Shown here in pieces: positions 52,078-63,732 of a stretch of 64,000 nucleotides of DNA. Position 1 is the first letter of the stretch, and every line of letters begins with the position of its first letter. Source of the stretch: Pilatotrama ljubarskyi (lineage: Eukaryota; Basidiomycota; Agaricomycetes; Polyporales; Polyporaceae); contig MU277721.1 of NCBI GenBank assembly GCA_022385805.1, positions 124,001 through 188,000 of the forward strand, written 5' to 3'. The notes beneath the pieces are model-generated. The model ran no database searches, was not told the DNA's origin, and saw only the letters and a list, made by a program, of their open reading frames with translations. A program made the translations under genes and the position numbers.

Positions 52078-54085
52078 ATGTCCAACTCACCCCAAACACC
52101 CCGACCACCCGCGGTGACTTCACCAGCATTCCGTGCCCGACCGACACGTTCTATATCGAGCGGCCCCCGCCCGCTCACGCGTCGAGCATCCGTCTCCGGC
52201 GTAGCCCTCAATCCCGTTGCTGGCGGAGCGAAGCCGCAGCGCACCTCCAAGACCACCCAGAAGCTCGTCGTACTGCCCTCGGCCCCGCAGACGAAACCTC
52301 CGCCGCTCGAGGCCGACGAAGATGCAGAACAGCTGCATGGCTACGAGACCGACCAGGGAATCCGTGAGCACAAGAGCGCCGGAGAGCGCATGAGCAAGGA
52401 GCAGCGGGAGAAGGCGGGCTTTAGACGGATAACGGCGTATTGCGTCGCGGAGGGCTTCAAGATGAAGCTCCTGGCCAGCTTCCTGAAGCGGGAACACAAC
52501 GTGAAGCCTCGCGTGTACGATGAGGCGATGTATGTGGTGAGTACTGTACTGGCTTTCCGCGCAGGAAAGTCGTCTTATGAATGTGCCCGTGAGTAGATGT
52601 ACCATCTCCCTCTCCTCCCTGGATATGGCCCTGGCTCCAACATACGATCATCGGGCCCTCCAGCTACACCAGGCCGTGAGGACCCCAGCTCGGGTCTCTC
52701 GGAGGCGGAGGAAGACGGCTACCAAGGCACATACTTCAGCTCAAGCCAGCCAGAGGATGAGTCCTCGGCCCCGCCTCTCGAGGGTTACATGCCCTCCGCT
52801 TCCCCAGTGGTGGCCACACAAGGGCTCCCTTCCGAAAGCCCAGAAATAGCCTTCAGTGAGGCACAGGAACAGGCCCGCGCGTCGCGTGCGCTGCGCGTCA
52901 CGGTGAACGCGGAGGAGCACGAGCAGGAGCCGCCGAAAAGCGAGGCTCTGAGGCCGAGAAGGATCAGAAGACGGAAGACCGAGACTGAGGAGGAGAACTT
53001 TGCGGAAGCAGTGTTCTTTGAGTATGGGGTAGTCGTGTTCTATGGCTTTCGGGAAGACCAGGAGCTGGGCATCATCGAGGACGTGGAGGAGGCTGGTATT
53101 TTGCACCGGAAGATCCCTCATGACGATTGGGAAGTGGAGGCGTGTCACTATGCGGTGAGGCTTACACCGTCGATGTCGGCTAAGACGAGCGTCTCATCTA
53201 GTTTCTTAAGCACGATCCCGACATCGCGTTCCCGCGCATATACAACGATTTCTTCAGTAATTATGGATCCCCCATCCTATTTTCCACGTATATGCTGATC
53301 ATGTTTGCATCGTAGCATTCAAGACCCACTCGCACCTCCTCCAGCTCTCCGTAGCGCACGCCCTCGCGCAATCCACCCTACTAGCGCACTACGAGACCCT
53401 CGCCAATCGGATCCTCTCCTCCCAGCGCACACGGTCGATCCCCGCGCAGCTCGCGCTAACGGGCGTGCTCGCTCTCTCGCGCAAGGACGCGCTGAAGCTC
53501 ACCGGCCGCCTGTTCACGCTGCGCCGCGACGTGAACCTGGTGAGCAACGTGCTCGACGTGCCGGAGCTGTTCTGGGATGAGGCGAGCCTGAAGGCGCTGT
53601 ACGACGCCGTGCGGGAGTATATGGAGATCGGGCCGCGCGTGCAGGTGTTGAACGAGAAGATCGCGGTCGCCGAGGATTTAGTGAGTCTCTGCGGTGGAAA
53701 CGTGAAATGCGCGCTGCTCCTGACATGGCATATCACCACAGCTTGCTGCCATACACGATCACCTGAACAATAATGCGATGGATCGCATCACCTGGATCAT
53801 CATCTGGTAGGCTCTGGCCTCTCTGTATGCTTCGTTTGGACTGACTCATCGTGGCGCACAGGCTCATCGTCGTAGCATGTCTAGTCGAGCTGGTACGTCT
53901 TTCTTCTCAGGGATCTGAGCCACGCGTAACTCATACACGTACTCGTCTAGGGCGAGGTGATCGCGCGTCTGGTTGTACATGCAACCATGGGCGCCGGCTC
54001 TACGCCCTCCCCAGCACAGATTCTCGCGACTATGTCTCGCGAGGAGGCACTGGCTGCGCTAGATCGCATCGCGAACGGCATCTAA
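52078..54085 (+). CDS. RMND1/Rmd1 family (DUF155) membrane protein
   Basis: This family includes yeast Rmd1 and Rmd8 and mitochondrial RMND1. A disordered N-terminus (SSGPRPLTRRASVSG) leads to RRITAYCVAEGFKMKLLASF. After an acidic/Ser-rich insert, the DUF155 core reads NFAEAVFFEYGVVVFYGF, then HDPDIAFPRIYNDFFTF, VAHALAQSTLLAHYETLA, LTGRLFTLRRDVNLVSNVLD, PELFWDE and LKALYDAVREYMEIGPRVQV. One C-terminal membrane helix (WIIIWLIVVACLVELGEVIA) is the usual anchor. It ends DRIANGI-stop. Six introns are inferred, among them GTGAGT at 52538 and a short one near 53263. The fungal member is probably involved in membrane or vacuole organisation; that is by family only. Confidence 0.88.
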
Positions 54086-54296
54086 GCGGTCTGTTGCGAT
54101 CGCCGCAGCCACCGCCCATCGCTCAGAGTCCACGTTTTTGTAGATTTAATGCGGGCTTCACCGGATTCGGACTCTCCTGGATGCATTTTGTATACGTAGG
54201 ACGCCAATCTCTTCTTGGTACCATTTGGTCGCAGTCGAACCGTACGCAAATTCGGCCAATTGACTCATCCCCCGCCCATAAAGGAGCATCACGATC

Positions 54297-54748
54297 TCAG
54301 GCCACCCCGATATTTGACAAAGAGGTAACGGTCACCATGGTGTTGGCCTTCACGTACACGCCCGCGCGGTCCGCGTCGTGCGGGGTCTTGAACGCGACGA
54401 GCTCCCAGCCGTTGCGGAACCACGAGAGAGACGCGTCCGGGGCTCGAGCGTGACCCACTCGGCTTTCTGGCTCGGCGTGGAGAACGTGGAGACGAGGACG
54501 TCAAAACGCTGCTTGGTGGAGGCGTTGCAGACGATGATACTGCCCGTGATGGCACTGTCATTCACGCCGCCCGTGGATGTTGCTTGAGTGGGACCGTCCC
54601 CGCCCTCCGAGTCCTGCCGCAGGCAGTACAGTATGTGATGTCAGCCGCAAAACCATCGGGATCGGACTGAAATAAAGGATAAACACCGTACCTGAGCCGC
54701 CAGATCCTCCCATGCCTTCGCGCAGAGCGAGTTGACGGAGGCAGGCAT
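54297..54748 (-). pseudogene. Small beta-type protein, diverged copy C with frameshift
   Basis: The domain aligns with copies A and B: TGSIIVCNASTKQRFDVLVS for MGSIIVV, AEWVTLEP for DWYNIGP, then WFRNGWELVAFKTPHDADRA and GVYVKANTMVTVTS. The frame changes between 54437 and 54443 (after VTLEP, before DASLSWFRNGWEL), and no intron can fit. Unlike A and B, it has an N-terminal extension: MPASVNSLCAKAWEDLAAQ, then an intron and a linker DSEGGDGPTQATSTGG. The start at 54748 and the splice (donor GTACGG, acceptor GCGGCAG) are inferred. A TATATATA at 54932-54939 lies upstream. A sequencing error in the GC-rich run CCCCGG would make it functional. Confidence 0.6.
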
Positions 54749-56294
54749 GAGTGATCGCTTGAGGGATAGGGGATCCAGCGCTAGTAGCAAACGGTAGTGT
54801 CGAGCTTGCAAGGCCGCAAAGGTTAGTTCATCGTGGGCCAAGAGTGGAGATGGTAGTACGCACAAGGATCGGCCATTGAGCCGGCTGCGAATGAGCTGCC
54901 GCGCTTCCGCACGGCCTCCTTAAGGCCCCTGTATATATAGCCACTCGATGCGCCTCACGGCGGGTAACTGTACTGCCCTACACCGAGGCGGATCGCCCAG
55001 ATGTGCTGTGATCGATGACCTGACGTACCACCCACTGAGATCGAAGACGGAAGGCGATCTCGGCTCGGTGGATGCCACCATTGTGCTGAAAAAACGCACC
55101 TTGTGACACAGCTTCGAGTACCCGGCCTTCAAGTAGCGGCGAGCGAACACGCCACCGAGCCCTTGATATGTATGTTATGGGCTCATTCGGCTTGATGAGA
55201 AGGGACTTCTGGCGGCACCGACGAGGATGATCCGGAGGTTGAACGTTGCCTCGCGGCGGTATGGGTACATGTCTGCGACGAGCCCGTCGGTGCATCAGGA
55301 ACGTTATCTGGGTGAGGAGTGCGGGCGGGAGTGACGGGGGTTTTCAGAGACGCGCATAGAGCCTCAGCTGTAGGGCGCTATGAGCGGTAAAGCACGTCCT
55401 GTAGAGGAGTCCTCAAGCTAACGCCTCGCTCCGCATCGTCGTCCTAAGGGGCATGAGCCTTTTGAGCATCAAGCGTACAGTGGCACGGTACCGTGGTCTC
55501 ATATGTATCCAGCACCCCAGTGAATCTCCAAAGAGTGTGGCCGATGGACCCGCTACCCAGGAGAGTTCGTCGATTGACGGATGGACGCCCGTGGCCGAAA
55601 GAAGCCTTACGTGCAGGCGCGGCTGCGAATTCTCTTGAGACAGATGAGTCTCATGAAAAGAAACGCTCGCCTACATGCAATGTCATACTGCGGTCAGCCG
55701 AGAGTCAGCGATGAACATATCCTGCGAACCGCCAGAAAATGTGATGAGAATGTGTACGTGTTCGAAGAGGGAATGGACAGCCGTGTGCGAACCGCGAAAA
55801 GCCCGCGAGCACACAGATGCTCACAGGGCAAAGAAAATGCTGCGAAGGTTTGAAGCCAGCTCTGGCGCGCTCGAACCCATGCACACGCGGCAGCGCCCGG
55901 ACACTGTGCGCTCATGAGGAACGGTGCCACGGCCCCAGGCTCACATTCTGACTCTCGGCCGTCCAGGACGTTAGGGAGCCATAGCAAAGAAATTGGGCCC
56001 CCTCAGAGGAGAGAGGAGCGGTGGATGATGAACTGCCCGACATTGATTTAGGCGTTGCGGGGCGGGAGGCGGGGGACCCACAGACGCACACTTGGCGGTG
56101 GCGCCGAGAGAGTGGATCATGGGAGGCGCTCGTTCCTTCTCGCGCGGCTGAGATGGAGATCGTTCCATAAAAGGCAAGAGCCGCGACGGCCAAGGGCCCG
56201 AGTCGCGCAGCCAAACACGTCTTTCTCTCCAACGTCCATTTCATCCTCTCTTTCACGCCTTTCTCTCTGCCCACCTTTGCCATTCTTGCCCATC
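54749..56294. other. Spacer before the CTICG-motif gene
   Basis: The left 200 bases hold the promoter of small gene copy C. No other gene is supported. Upstream of 56295 a CT-rich leader (TTTCTCTCCAACGTCC, TTTCTCTCTGCCC) is typical of a fungal 5'UTR. Confidence 0.5.
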
Positions 56295-56951
56295 ATGACC
56301 ACCACGCTCTCGTCCCCGCCCCCCTCGCCCCTCCTCGCCCGCGCCTCTTCCTCGTCTTCCGCGAGCCATCACCACATGCCGCTCAGCGTCTCCAACGTCG
56401 CCAACCTCTTCGTCAAGATGCGCCGGCACCGCTCAAAGGCGAAGGCGCACCACATCGAGTCCTCCTCGGGCGACGAGCCGCAGACGCACCCCGCGCTCCA
56501 GGGCGCCGTCTCGGCCGAGAAGATCCCGCTTGAGCTGCACGAAACGTTCGTCTGCCGCGACGGCGTCGACACCGCGAAGCTGCTCCGGGCGGTAAGGGGC
56601 GCGTTGTACCAGAAGGCGTTGACGTACGGCGCGAACGTTCTGGTTGACGAGCAGTACGTCCTGACTCTTCCTCTTACTGTGAGAGCGTGCACTCATTGCT
56701 CGAACGTGCAGGTGGACATGCACGATATGCGGGCCTCGGCACCGGTCCGACGGGTCGTTCAAAGTCTACGTGCGTACATTCTGACTCGAATCCCCTCGCG
56801 CAGCTCCTTGCTCACCCCATGACTTCCTCCACAGGTGCACTACTCCGCGTCCGCCGCACGCTCGGACAGACGAGATCCTCAACGGCCGGTTTCACTGGAC
56901 AAGGCGCGGGGCGTGCCCGGGCTCATGACTATCCTGAGCAGGCTCGACTGA
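56295..56951 (+). CDS. Conserved protein of unknown function with CTICG motif
   Basis: Three exons give a protein of about 175 residues. The N-terminus is disordered and Ser/Pro-rich (TTTLSSPPPSPLLARASSS). A conserved-looking domain begins IPLELHETFVCRDGVDTAKL, continues ALYQKALTYGANVLVDEQ, WTCTICGPRHRSDGSFKVYV, HYSASAARSDRRDP and ends ALDKARGVPGLMTIL-like (VSLDKARGVPGLMTILSRLD-stop). CxxC followed by PRH could bind a metal. Introns follow VDE-Q (donor GTACGT) and FKVY (donor GTGCGT); both are supported by uninterrupted frames across the joins. I believe this is a lineage-specific family of mushrooms without known function. Confidence 0.75.
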
Positions 56952-58351
56952 ACTCCCCTCTTCTTCCCTCTCCCTTTTTTCATCCCTTCCTCTCGTTTCC
57001 TGCCCATGACCCCATCCCACGGACCTCAACGGATCTCACAGTGTACGAGTAGATATCGTATCGCACCCATCCTACCTAATGCCTTCCTCCTTTCTCGCAT
57101 TGTACCACCATCGTCATCACCGTCACCAACGCCATTTGGTTCTAGTCGTGGATGTCCATACGGTATCCCTAGTACAACAACACTTACTTACAGCCCCGCA
57201 CGGAAGTCCCCCGCCGTCCGTTGGTTCCCGTGTACGTATTTAGATGTGTGTCTCGAATTGACGGCGATGTTCGCGTCGACTCGTTCCTTGGTGTGGAGAT
57301 ATTCCCGGGGGGACGCGAATAGCTGTTTCCTCGGGTGACCCGCGACGCTGTGGCTCCCGTCGTGCGTACGCTACAGGACGAGAAGGAAATCGCCGGAACC
57401 CGCCCACAGGCAGAACATGTGAACTTCTTTCATGATACAACTGGCATCGTTAGGGATTTGTCGCCGCAGAGTCGCGCGCTCTAACACACGAGGCTCGAGC
57501 GAGCGAGCATCGAGAAGTACTGCATTATTGCAGTGCTCGCGAGAGCGGCAGTACACGCGATGGCGCTCGATCTCATTCGTGTCCCATATCACGCGCAGCG
57601 CACTGCAGGTGACCACTAGAAAGCCGAGCATGATATTCAAATTCAAAGAGTTCTGCACAGCAGGCATACATGACATGAACGCGCGAGCGGTAGAGGGGTT
57701 ATCTGGCGTTTACAACGGAGGACCAGCGAGTCGAGAGAGCGAGTCGAGGGAGAGCGAGCCTAACGGAGAGCGAGCCTAACGGACAGCGAATACTGAAAGT
57801 GAGAGAGCGAGGCGAGGGGAGAGCAAAACGGGGGAGAGGATACGACCGAAGCTATGGTACAGAGAGGAGGGGAGAACGAGAGCGCGGGACTCAGACCGGA
57901 GCGCGAACAGGCCGGAGCCCATGTCCAGACAGAACGAAACCGGAAACGTAAACCAAACACACATCCTTCATCCGCCCTCCCAACGAGCGCGTACATCACC
58001 CCGGGGGCACTTCCGCAGCCCCTCGCATCCGGTGCAAGGATACCGCGGACTCATCCCCCGCCGGCGACGCACGCGCACCCAGTGACCTTCCTCGTCCATC
58101 AGCTGCATAGTGTCCTTCAAATAGATTCACACGCCAAGAAGCGCGTCCAGCACACGGGCTGGACGCGCGATGCGGGCGCGCGAGCCGAAAGGCGCTATGA
58201 AGCTCATTGCCGGGGCCCGGGATGCCTGTGAGTGGGTATCAGCATGAAGAGAGAGAGCGAACGCGAGGTGGAGGCGCACGCAGGCGCGGGACGATAGAAA
58301 GCCCAAGGCGGAGCCAGAGAGAAGAACAACGAGAATGACATACGGGGAACC
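56952..58351. other. Spacer with a GA-rich tract
   Basis: No gene supported. A strongly purine-rich plus strand runs from about 57715 to 57905 and contains an exact tandem pair of a 16-mer. Confidence 0.5.
57750..57781. repeat. Tandem 16-bp repeat, two exact copies
   Basis: GAGAGCGAGCCTAACG occurs at 57750-57765 and again at 57766-57781, inside the GA-rich tract. Related GAGAGCGAGTCGAG words precede it. Confidence 0.85.
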
Positions 58352-59412
58352 TCAGGCCGTGGGGTCTTTGCGGCGCGGGGAGCCCAGATCGGTGTGTTCG
58401 GACTGATAGTGCCGCTTACGATCGTGGTTGCGGCTGAATGCCTTGTCGCACCCGGGCTCAGGACACGCAAACGCACGCTCGCCCTTGTGGACAGAGCTGA
58501 TGTGTTGCGTAAGGTTATTCTTACGCGCCCATCCTGTATCGCGGGACTTGAATCGCTCCCTGTCGAAGATGAGGAGAAATTGGACGAACCGCTGCCACAT
58601 TCCGGGCAAATGATTGTCTTCTCCTTGCTCTGCGGCTTGCGCCGCTTTCTGGGCTTCTCCTCGCTGTCGTCGTCACTCCCACGCTTGCGCGACTTCGTTC
58701 CAGCGCTCGTGGCGCCCGCAGGGCTGGGGACGGATCCCTCCAGGATGGGCTGGGTCGTTAGCGGAGCATTGTCCGCTTGCGTACTCATGTCGCCTGAGGC
58801 AGAAGTTGCAGTAGCGCCTGATAGGTGCTGCTGCAACGGCTGCCCATGATGCGCGAGTCCATAACATGAGGACGCGAGCGGGGTGGATTCGATAGGCGGC
58901 GAGGTCGGAGTGTAAGAGGACGTTACCGGACAGCCGTATGGCGGAGCATAAATGCCCTGATCAGTTGGGAAAGGGTCGGCGTCGTCCAGCAACTTTTCGG
59001 CATAGAACCCGGCGGCGACCGCGCTACCAGCCCTGAACACCTCGCCGGGATCGACGAAGGTCATGTCGGAGGACAGGGAGGAGGGTGCCGATAGCGTAGA
59101 AGCGCTATGGTCGGAGTTTTTGCTTTGATTGGATGAGGCGGGGGCGGGCTCCGGGTAGTTGATGAAGGACGTCCAGTCTTGCTCGGAGGGATTGGGCGAG
59201 TGGTGATTTGGCGGATCTGGAGGCAGCTCCGAGGCCTTCCCGTCGAGGTAACGATCAAAGTCGTCCACGCTGGGAACCGGGATGTGGTTATTGGCCGGCT
59301 CTGGGTCGCTCTCGTCGGGCAGGGAGGCAGCGCTCGTCTGCTCGAGCCAGTAGAGGAGCTCCTGGAGCGTCTCGTCGTCCAAAGTCGCGATAGCGGGCAA
59401 GAACGTCTCCAT
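58352..59412 (-). CDS. C2H2 zinc-finger transcription factor, two fingers
   Basis: A probable DNA-binding regulator. The start METFLPAIATLDDETLQELL leads a long acidic, Ser/Pro-rich region. A basic nuclear-localisation stretch (TKSRKRGSDDDSEEKPRKRR) precedes two C-terminal fingers. Removing a 56 nt intron (58534-58589, donor GTTCGT, acceptor ATACAG) joins CPECGSG to WARKNNLTQHISSVH, giving C-x2-C-x12-H-x4-H. The second finger is CPEPGCDKAFSRNHDRKRHY plus QSEH, C-x4-C-x12-H-x4-H. It ends RRKDPTA-stop. Without the intron the first finger would lose its histidines, so the splice is well supported. Confidence 0.85.
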
Positions 59413-60897
59413 GGGTGTTCGCCGGAGGGGGATGGTAAAGCTGGACGAGGATGATGATGGGAGGAGGCAAGATGGGGAAGATGCGATACGCGTCGTCGAT
59501 TGGAGGTGTAGGTATGAATGAGGCTGCGGACTGCACGTGTACGGGGAAGCCGAGTTAGCTCCCCCTGCAGTACCGCTCTTCTGCCGTCACCGTGCCGGAC
59601 TCAGTTCCCAGGATGAAGCAAAATCATACCCAGTACGTCTCCAGCGTCAAAGGGTGTAACAGCGGCAGCAAAGGCCGCCACAGCAGCCAGATGAGCTTCA
59701 TGTCAGGACGGGGAGAGTCGTATACAGCCTTGCCTCAAGCGGTACACGACTCTGGACTCCCAGGTGGCGTGTGCTATGTAGACATGATGGGGCTCGAAGG
59801 CGGAAGCCTGCGCGATGGTTGTTCCGTTCGCCGTTGCCTGGCGGTGCGTCCAAGCGGCCTGAGTTGTTCTCGTGCCATACTGGACGGCACCATACGCAGT
59901 GCAAGGCAAACAGTGAAAATTGCCAGCGACTCTACGCGGCGGATAGCGAGGTGTGTAAAAATAGACGACTAATAGACGGGGCAGCCTGAGAAGGTTAGGG
60001 CCTCGACACTGCCACAACCGGCGGCTGAATGGCCTCATTCGCCAACTTGGCCCGAGTCCCGCTAGAGTATCAGTTTTTATCAGTACGCCGTCCAAATCAA
60101 GTTGATAAGGTAGGCAACTCCATGTCCCTGCATATTCAGTGCACAACTTTCAAGGAATTGGACCAAATCACACTGAGCAAAGTCCCTGTATCCCCCTAGG
60201 ATGATCGCCCCACACGGAATAGCGGACCGTTGGCCGGGTGGCGCACTCCGGTACTTAGGCTCCGGTAGACGGCTCGAGTCAGGCAGCCGACTCAGGCTTG
60301 CCGCTTGCAGTGACTCCGGCGTGTTCAACAACGTTAACTGCAGGCATTAGACCACTACTACTGAGCCTTTGAGGATGGTATAATCTTCATGCGGTTTTGT
60401 TTGTTGGTGCTAATCGGGACTTGCCCGATATCCACACGCAGTGAAGGTCGCGTCTACGGCCATATCGTCGTGATCTGGCCAAGTTTGTAGTGCGAGTTAA
60501 CGACTCGAGCTGCGAGCTCATGATCATGCCAGACACCAGCACATGAACTCCCCCTAAACTGGGCGCGATCACGACTTGTACTAAGTTAGTGCTGTACAGT
60601 ACGACACCAGCAGCGTCGCCGCATCGCCTGAGGAACATTGGAGTTCCCGCCAGGCACCAACAATCTTTGGCTCCTCTCTCGGTCGTTCCCGAACAGTATC
60701 ATTAAGGTTGTTTGGTCAACTGACCAGCTCGCTAAGGGAGGCGGACGGACGGGCGCCCGGCGAGTTTTCCCAGCTGACTGGAGTCACCATGCACGTATGG
60801 AGGCCAATATTTATAGGAGGAACTGACTTGCCTTGCAAGCTGCGGCGAACACATTGCTCGTCTCCCCCCTGCCCCCGACATCGACTGCACCGTCGAC
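59413..60897. other. Spacer between divergent C2H2 and MFS genes
   Basis: It is the shared upstream region of the two genes. No other coding region is supported. Confidence 0.55.
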
Positions 60898-63007
60898 ATG
60901 TCCGTCGAGAAGCATACGTCGTCTTTCGAAGAGAAGACTCCAAGCATCGAACGCGATGTCGTTGTCCATGCGGAGCCGGTCTCGCCCTCCGTCGAGGAGC
61001 GGAGGCTGGTAAGGAAGTTGGACTGGCGCATCATGCCGATTGCATGCATCATGTACCTCTTTGCTTGTAAGCGTCGTAGGGTCCGCTTTACTCGAGGAAC
61101 GGTCATTAACGCTTGCTACCTCCAGATCTCGACAGGTCAAACCTGGGGAACGCACGTCTGCAGGGACTCCCTCAGGACACACTGCACGGCGACCCGACAG
61201 GCGTGCTTTTCGATTGGGTCAACTCCGCATTCTTCTTCTCATACGTGAGTGTCGATCCTCCGAGCACGTCTGTATGATGGATTCTGACACCGCACTCAGA
61301 TCATCTGCCAAGTGCCAGCTACGATCCTCTCCAAGCTCTTCCCGCCTCGCATCTGGCTGGGATGCGCGACCGTGGGCTGGGGCCTATGCTCGGTGCTGAT
61401 GGTACGCTCCACGTTCCGCAGCTGGGAGCTCGACTATGACTGAACCTTCGCACTCAGTCCACGGCGTTCAATTTCCCTGGTCTACTCGTAGCGCGCATCG
61501 GACTTGGCGTCTTCGAAGCCGGCTTCGGGCCTGGCATCCCTCTCTACATGTGTGAGTACTCCGCGCCGCCGTCGTCATCTCCGCTCTCTTCCTGACATGA
61601 CGCACCCAGCATTCTTCTACACGAAAGAGGAGATGGGCATGCGCATGGCGTACTGGTTCGGCTTCGCCGCCGTCGCTGGCGCCTTCGGAGGCCTGATCGC
61701 ATTCGGCATCCAGCACGTCCACGCGGCGATCGCGAACTGGAAGCTGCTCTTCATCGTCGAAGGCGTACCGACAGTGCTCATTGGCCTTTTGTCGATGGTC
61801 ATCCTGCCTAATCGGCCCGAGGAGACGAGCATGTTGAATGAGAAGGAGCGTGAGTTAGCCCTGGAGCGCGTAAATCGCGGCATCAGGGCGGATGTGGGAA
61901 GGACGATCACCACATGTAAGAATATACTCCTGCTTCGGCGCGTGGCGGTTTCGCTGACCTATCAATAGCGCATATATATGCGGCTTTGAAGGACTGGAGG
62001 GTACGTTGCAGGAATCGCGTGCAGTCTCGCGGGGTCGCTCACTTTAGAATGCATAGATCTACGCTGCCGGGGTTCTGTACTTTGGCGCGAACTGCGCCCT
62101 CGCCTCGATATCCGCTTTCCTGCCGACCATCATCACTACGTTCGGTTACAGTACGTACGCAGCTCATCTGGACTGAACGCGGCCACTCACTCGGAGGCTC
62201 TGACTCTCTCAGCGAATGCGCTCGCACAGTTGCTCACCGTGCCTCCGTACGCCGTTGCTGCAGTGTACCTGTGCTTGACCTCGTACACCTCGGACCGTCT
62301 GCAAAGCCGTGGCATTTTCATTGCCGCAGCGAGTGCGCTCGCTGGCATCGGTTACGTGTGAGTACTCCGGCTATGCTCTGCGGCCTCGTTGCGTTGGCTT
62401 ATGGTGCGCCCTCCATAGCCTGCTGCTCACCGTGCCCTCGAACAACCACGTGCGCTACTTTGCGACGTTCTGTATCACGAGCGGGACGTACACGACCATC
62501 GGCGTGATCATCGCGTGGTGTATGTGTCGAGTCCTCCCTCCTCAAATGCCGTTAACCGTCTCGCTAACCTGGTGCCACAGTCGCTCACAATCTGGGATCT
62601 GAGACGAAGAAGGCTACTGGTATCCCGATGTACATGGCCATCGGCCAGTGCGGCAGCATACTCGGGTCGCATTTGTATCCCAAGACGGATGGACCGCGGT
62701 ACATGTAAGTCCTTGTAGGTCTCCTTTGGGCTCTCGCATGCTCACGCTTACTATCGCCGCTTGCAGCCGGGGCTTCGCCGTGACGTGCGCGCTGCAGTTC
62801 GTCGCCGCTCTCGCTGCGCTGGTCCTCACGATCTCATACCGCATCGAGAACAAGCGGAGAGACAGGAAGTATGGCAAGCCCGTTCCGGACGCGCCTGTCG
62901 ATACGTCGGAGCTGGCAGACCAGGTACGCCCCGGCGACCACTCTGGATCGAGGAGTTGGAAGCTGACATATCTGCGAAAGGCACCGATGTTCCGCTATAC
63001 TCCCTGA
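60898..63007 (+). CDS. MFS transporter, allantoate/nicotinate permease (ACS) type
   Basis: A 12-helix plasma-membrane importer of small organic anions. The start MSVEKHTSSFEEKTPSIERD leads to SVEERRLVRKLDWRIMPIAC, the classic first-helix entry of the Dal5/Tna1 family. Then follow LDRSNLGNARLQGL, VNSAFFFSY, ICQVPATILSKLFPPRIWLG, FPGLLVARIGLGVFEAGFGP, MRMAYWFGFAAVAGAFGGLI, NWKLLFIVEGVPTVLIGLLS and LPNRPEE. The second half has AALKDWRIYAAGVLYFGANC, ISAFLPTIITTFGY, LTVPPYAVAAVYLCLTSYTS, GSETKKATGIPMYMAIGQCG, HLYPKTDGPRYIRGFAV and FVAALAALVLTISYRIENKR. It ends MFRYTP-stop. About nine introns are present. The substrate cannot be told from the sequence. Confidence 0.92.
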
Positions 63008-63512
63008 AGAAGCTTCCCTGGATGCTAAGTAGTGCTGAGCTTCATGACGCATTGAGGATAGAGCTCGCCAATGTACGATAGGAATTCACGTGTAGCTCAT
63101 AAGCCAATGTCACTCGAAACAATTGAAGTCCACGCGCCATCCTGCAGTGAATGGAAACGTTCTCACCAGTCATTGTCCGACATCGCCACTTATAGCGGTT
63201 CGCGGGCTTCCTACGTTGCTCTCCGACGCTCCTTTGTGTATAGACAAGGAAGCTGAGGTCTTCGTGAGACGTCTGAGGAGTGAGGCTTGGTTGTTAGGCG
63301 AAATGCCGCCTAATTCCCATCAGTTAATTGAGTGGTCGGTTACATAAGCAACACCTTGATCACTTTTTCTCCTGCCTTGTCCGGCGACGACGTCCATCTC
63401 AGCTTCCGCGTCGTGCACGGCAGCGACGAGCATACCAAGGCTAAGGCTTATACCAGCGAGGACTCGGACCAGATATCCTCCCTTTCCTTCCTCTTGACCA
63501 GTCGGGCCCGCC
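63008..63512. other. Spacer between MFS gene and RRM gene
   Basis: It carries the 3' flank of the transporter gene and the promoter of the next gene. Nothing else is seen. Confidence 0.6.
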
Positions 63513-63732
63513 ATGTCGTCCGAGTACACCACCCCGCCCCCCGAAGCGCGACCGCAGCCGCACCCGTACCTGCACGAGCCACTGCTGTACATCACTGGCC
63601 TGCCACCGTACGTGAGAGACGAAGACCTCGCGGTCGCGTTCCAGACGTGCGCACCGTTCCGCCCGAACATTGCCCGGGATGGGTCGAACAAGCCGCTGTC
63701 GGGGACAATTGAGTTCAAGTACCTCGAGAAAG
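63513..63732 (+). CDS. RRM RNA-binding protein, first exon (gene incomplete)
   Basis: The start MSSEYTTPPPEARPQPHPYL leads to EPLLYITGLPPYVRDEDLAV and IEFKYLEK. LYITGL fits RNP2 and SGTIEFKYL resembles RNP1 of an RNA-recognition motif. A donor GTGAGT at 63733 cuts codon GAA-A|G. I could not connect a following exon with confidence inside the remaining 268 bases; two candidate acceptors (63774 and 63830) both open frames but do not resemble the expected family continuation. The gene runs out of the window or is disrupted there. Confidence 0.6.

Noticed and set aside
55581..55853. Possible fourth copy of the duplicated promoter segment
   Set aside because: Only short words such as GCAATGTCATAC match the region upstream of small gene B; no continuous alignment is visible by eye.
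58204..59412. 402-codon unspliced version of the C2H2 protein
   Set aside because: After CPECGSG the unspliced frame loses both zinc fingers; the 56 nt intron restores perfect C2H2 spacing, so the longer frame is read-through.
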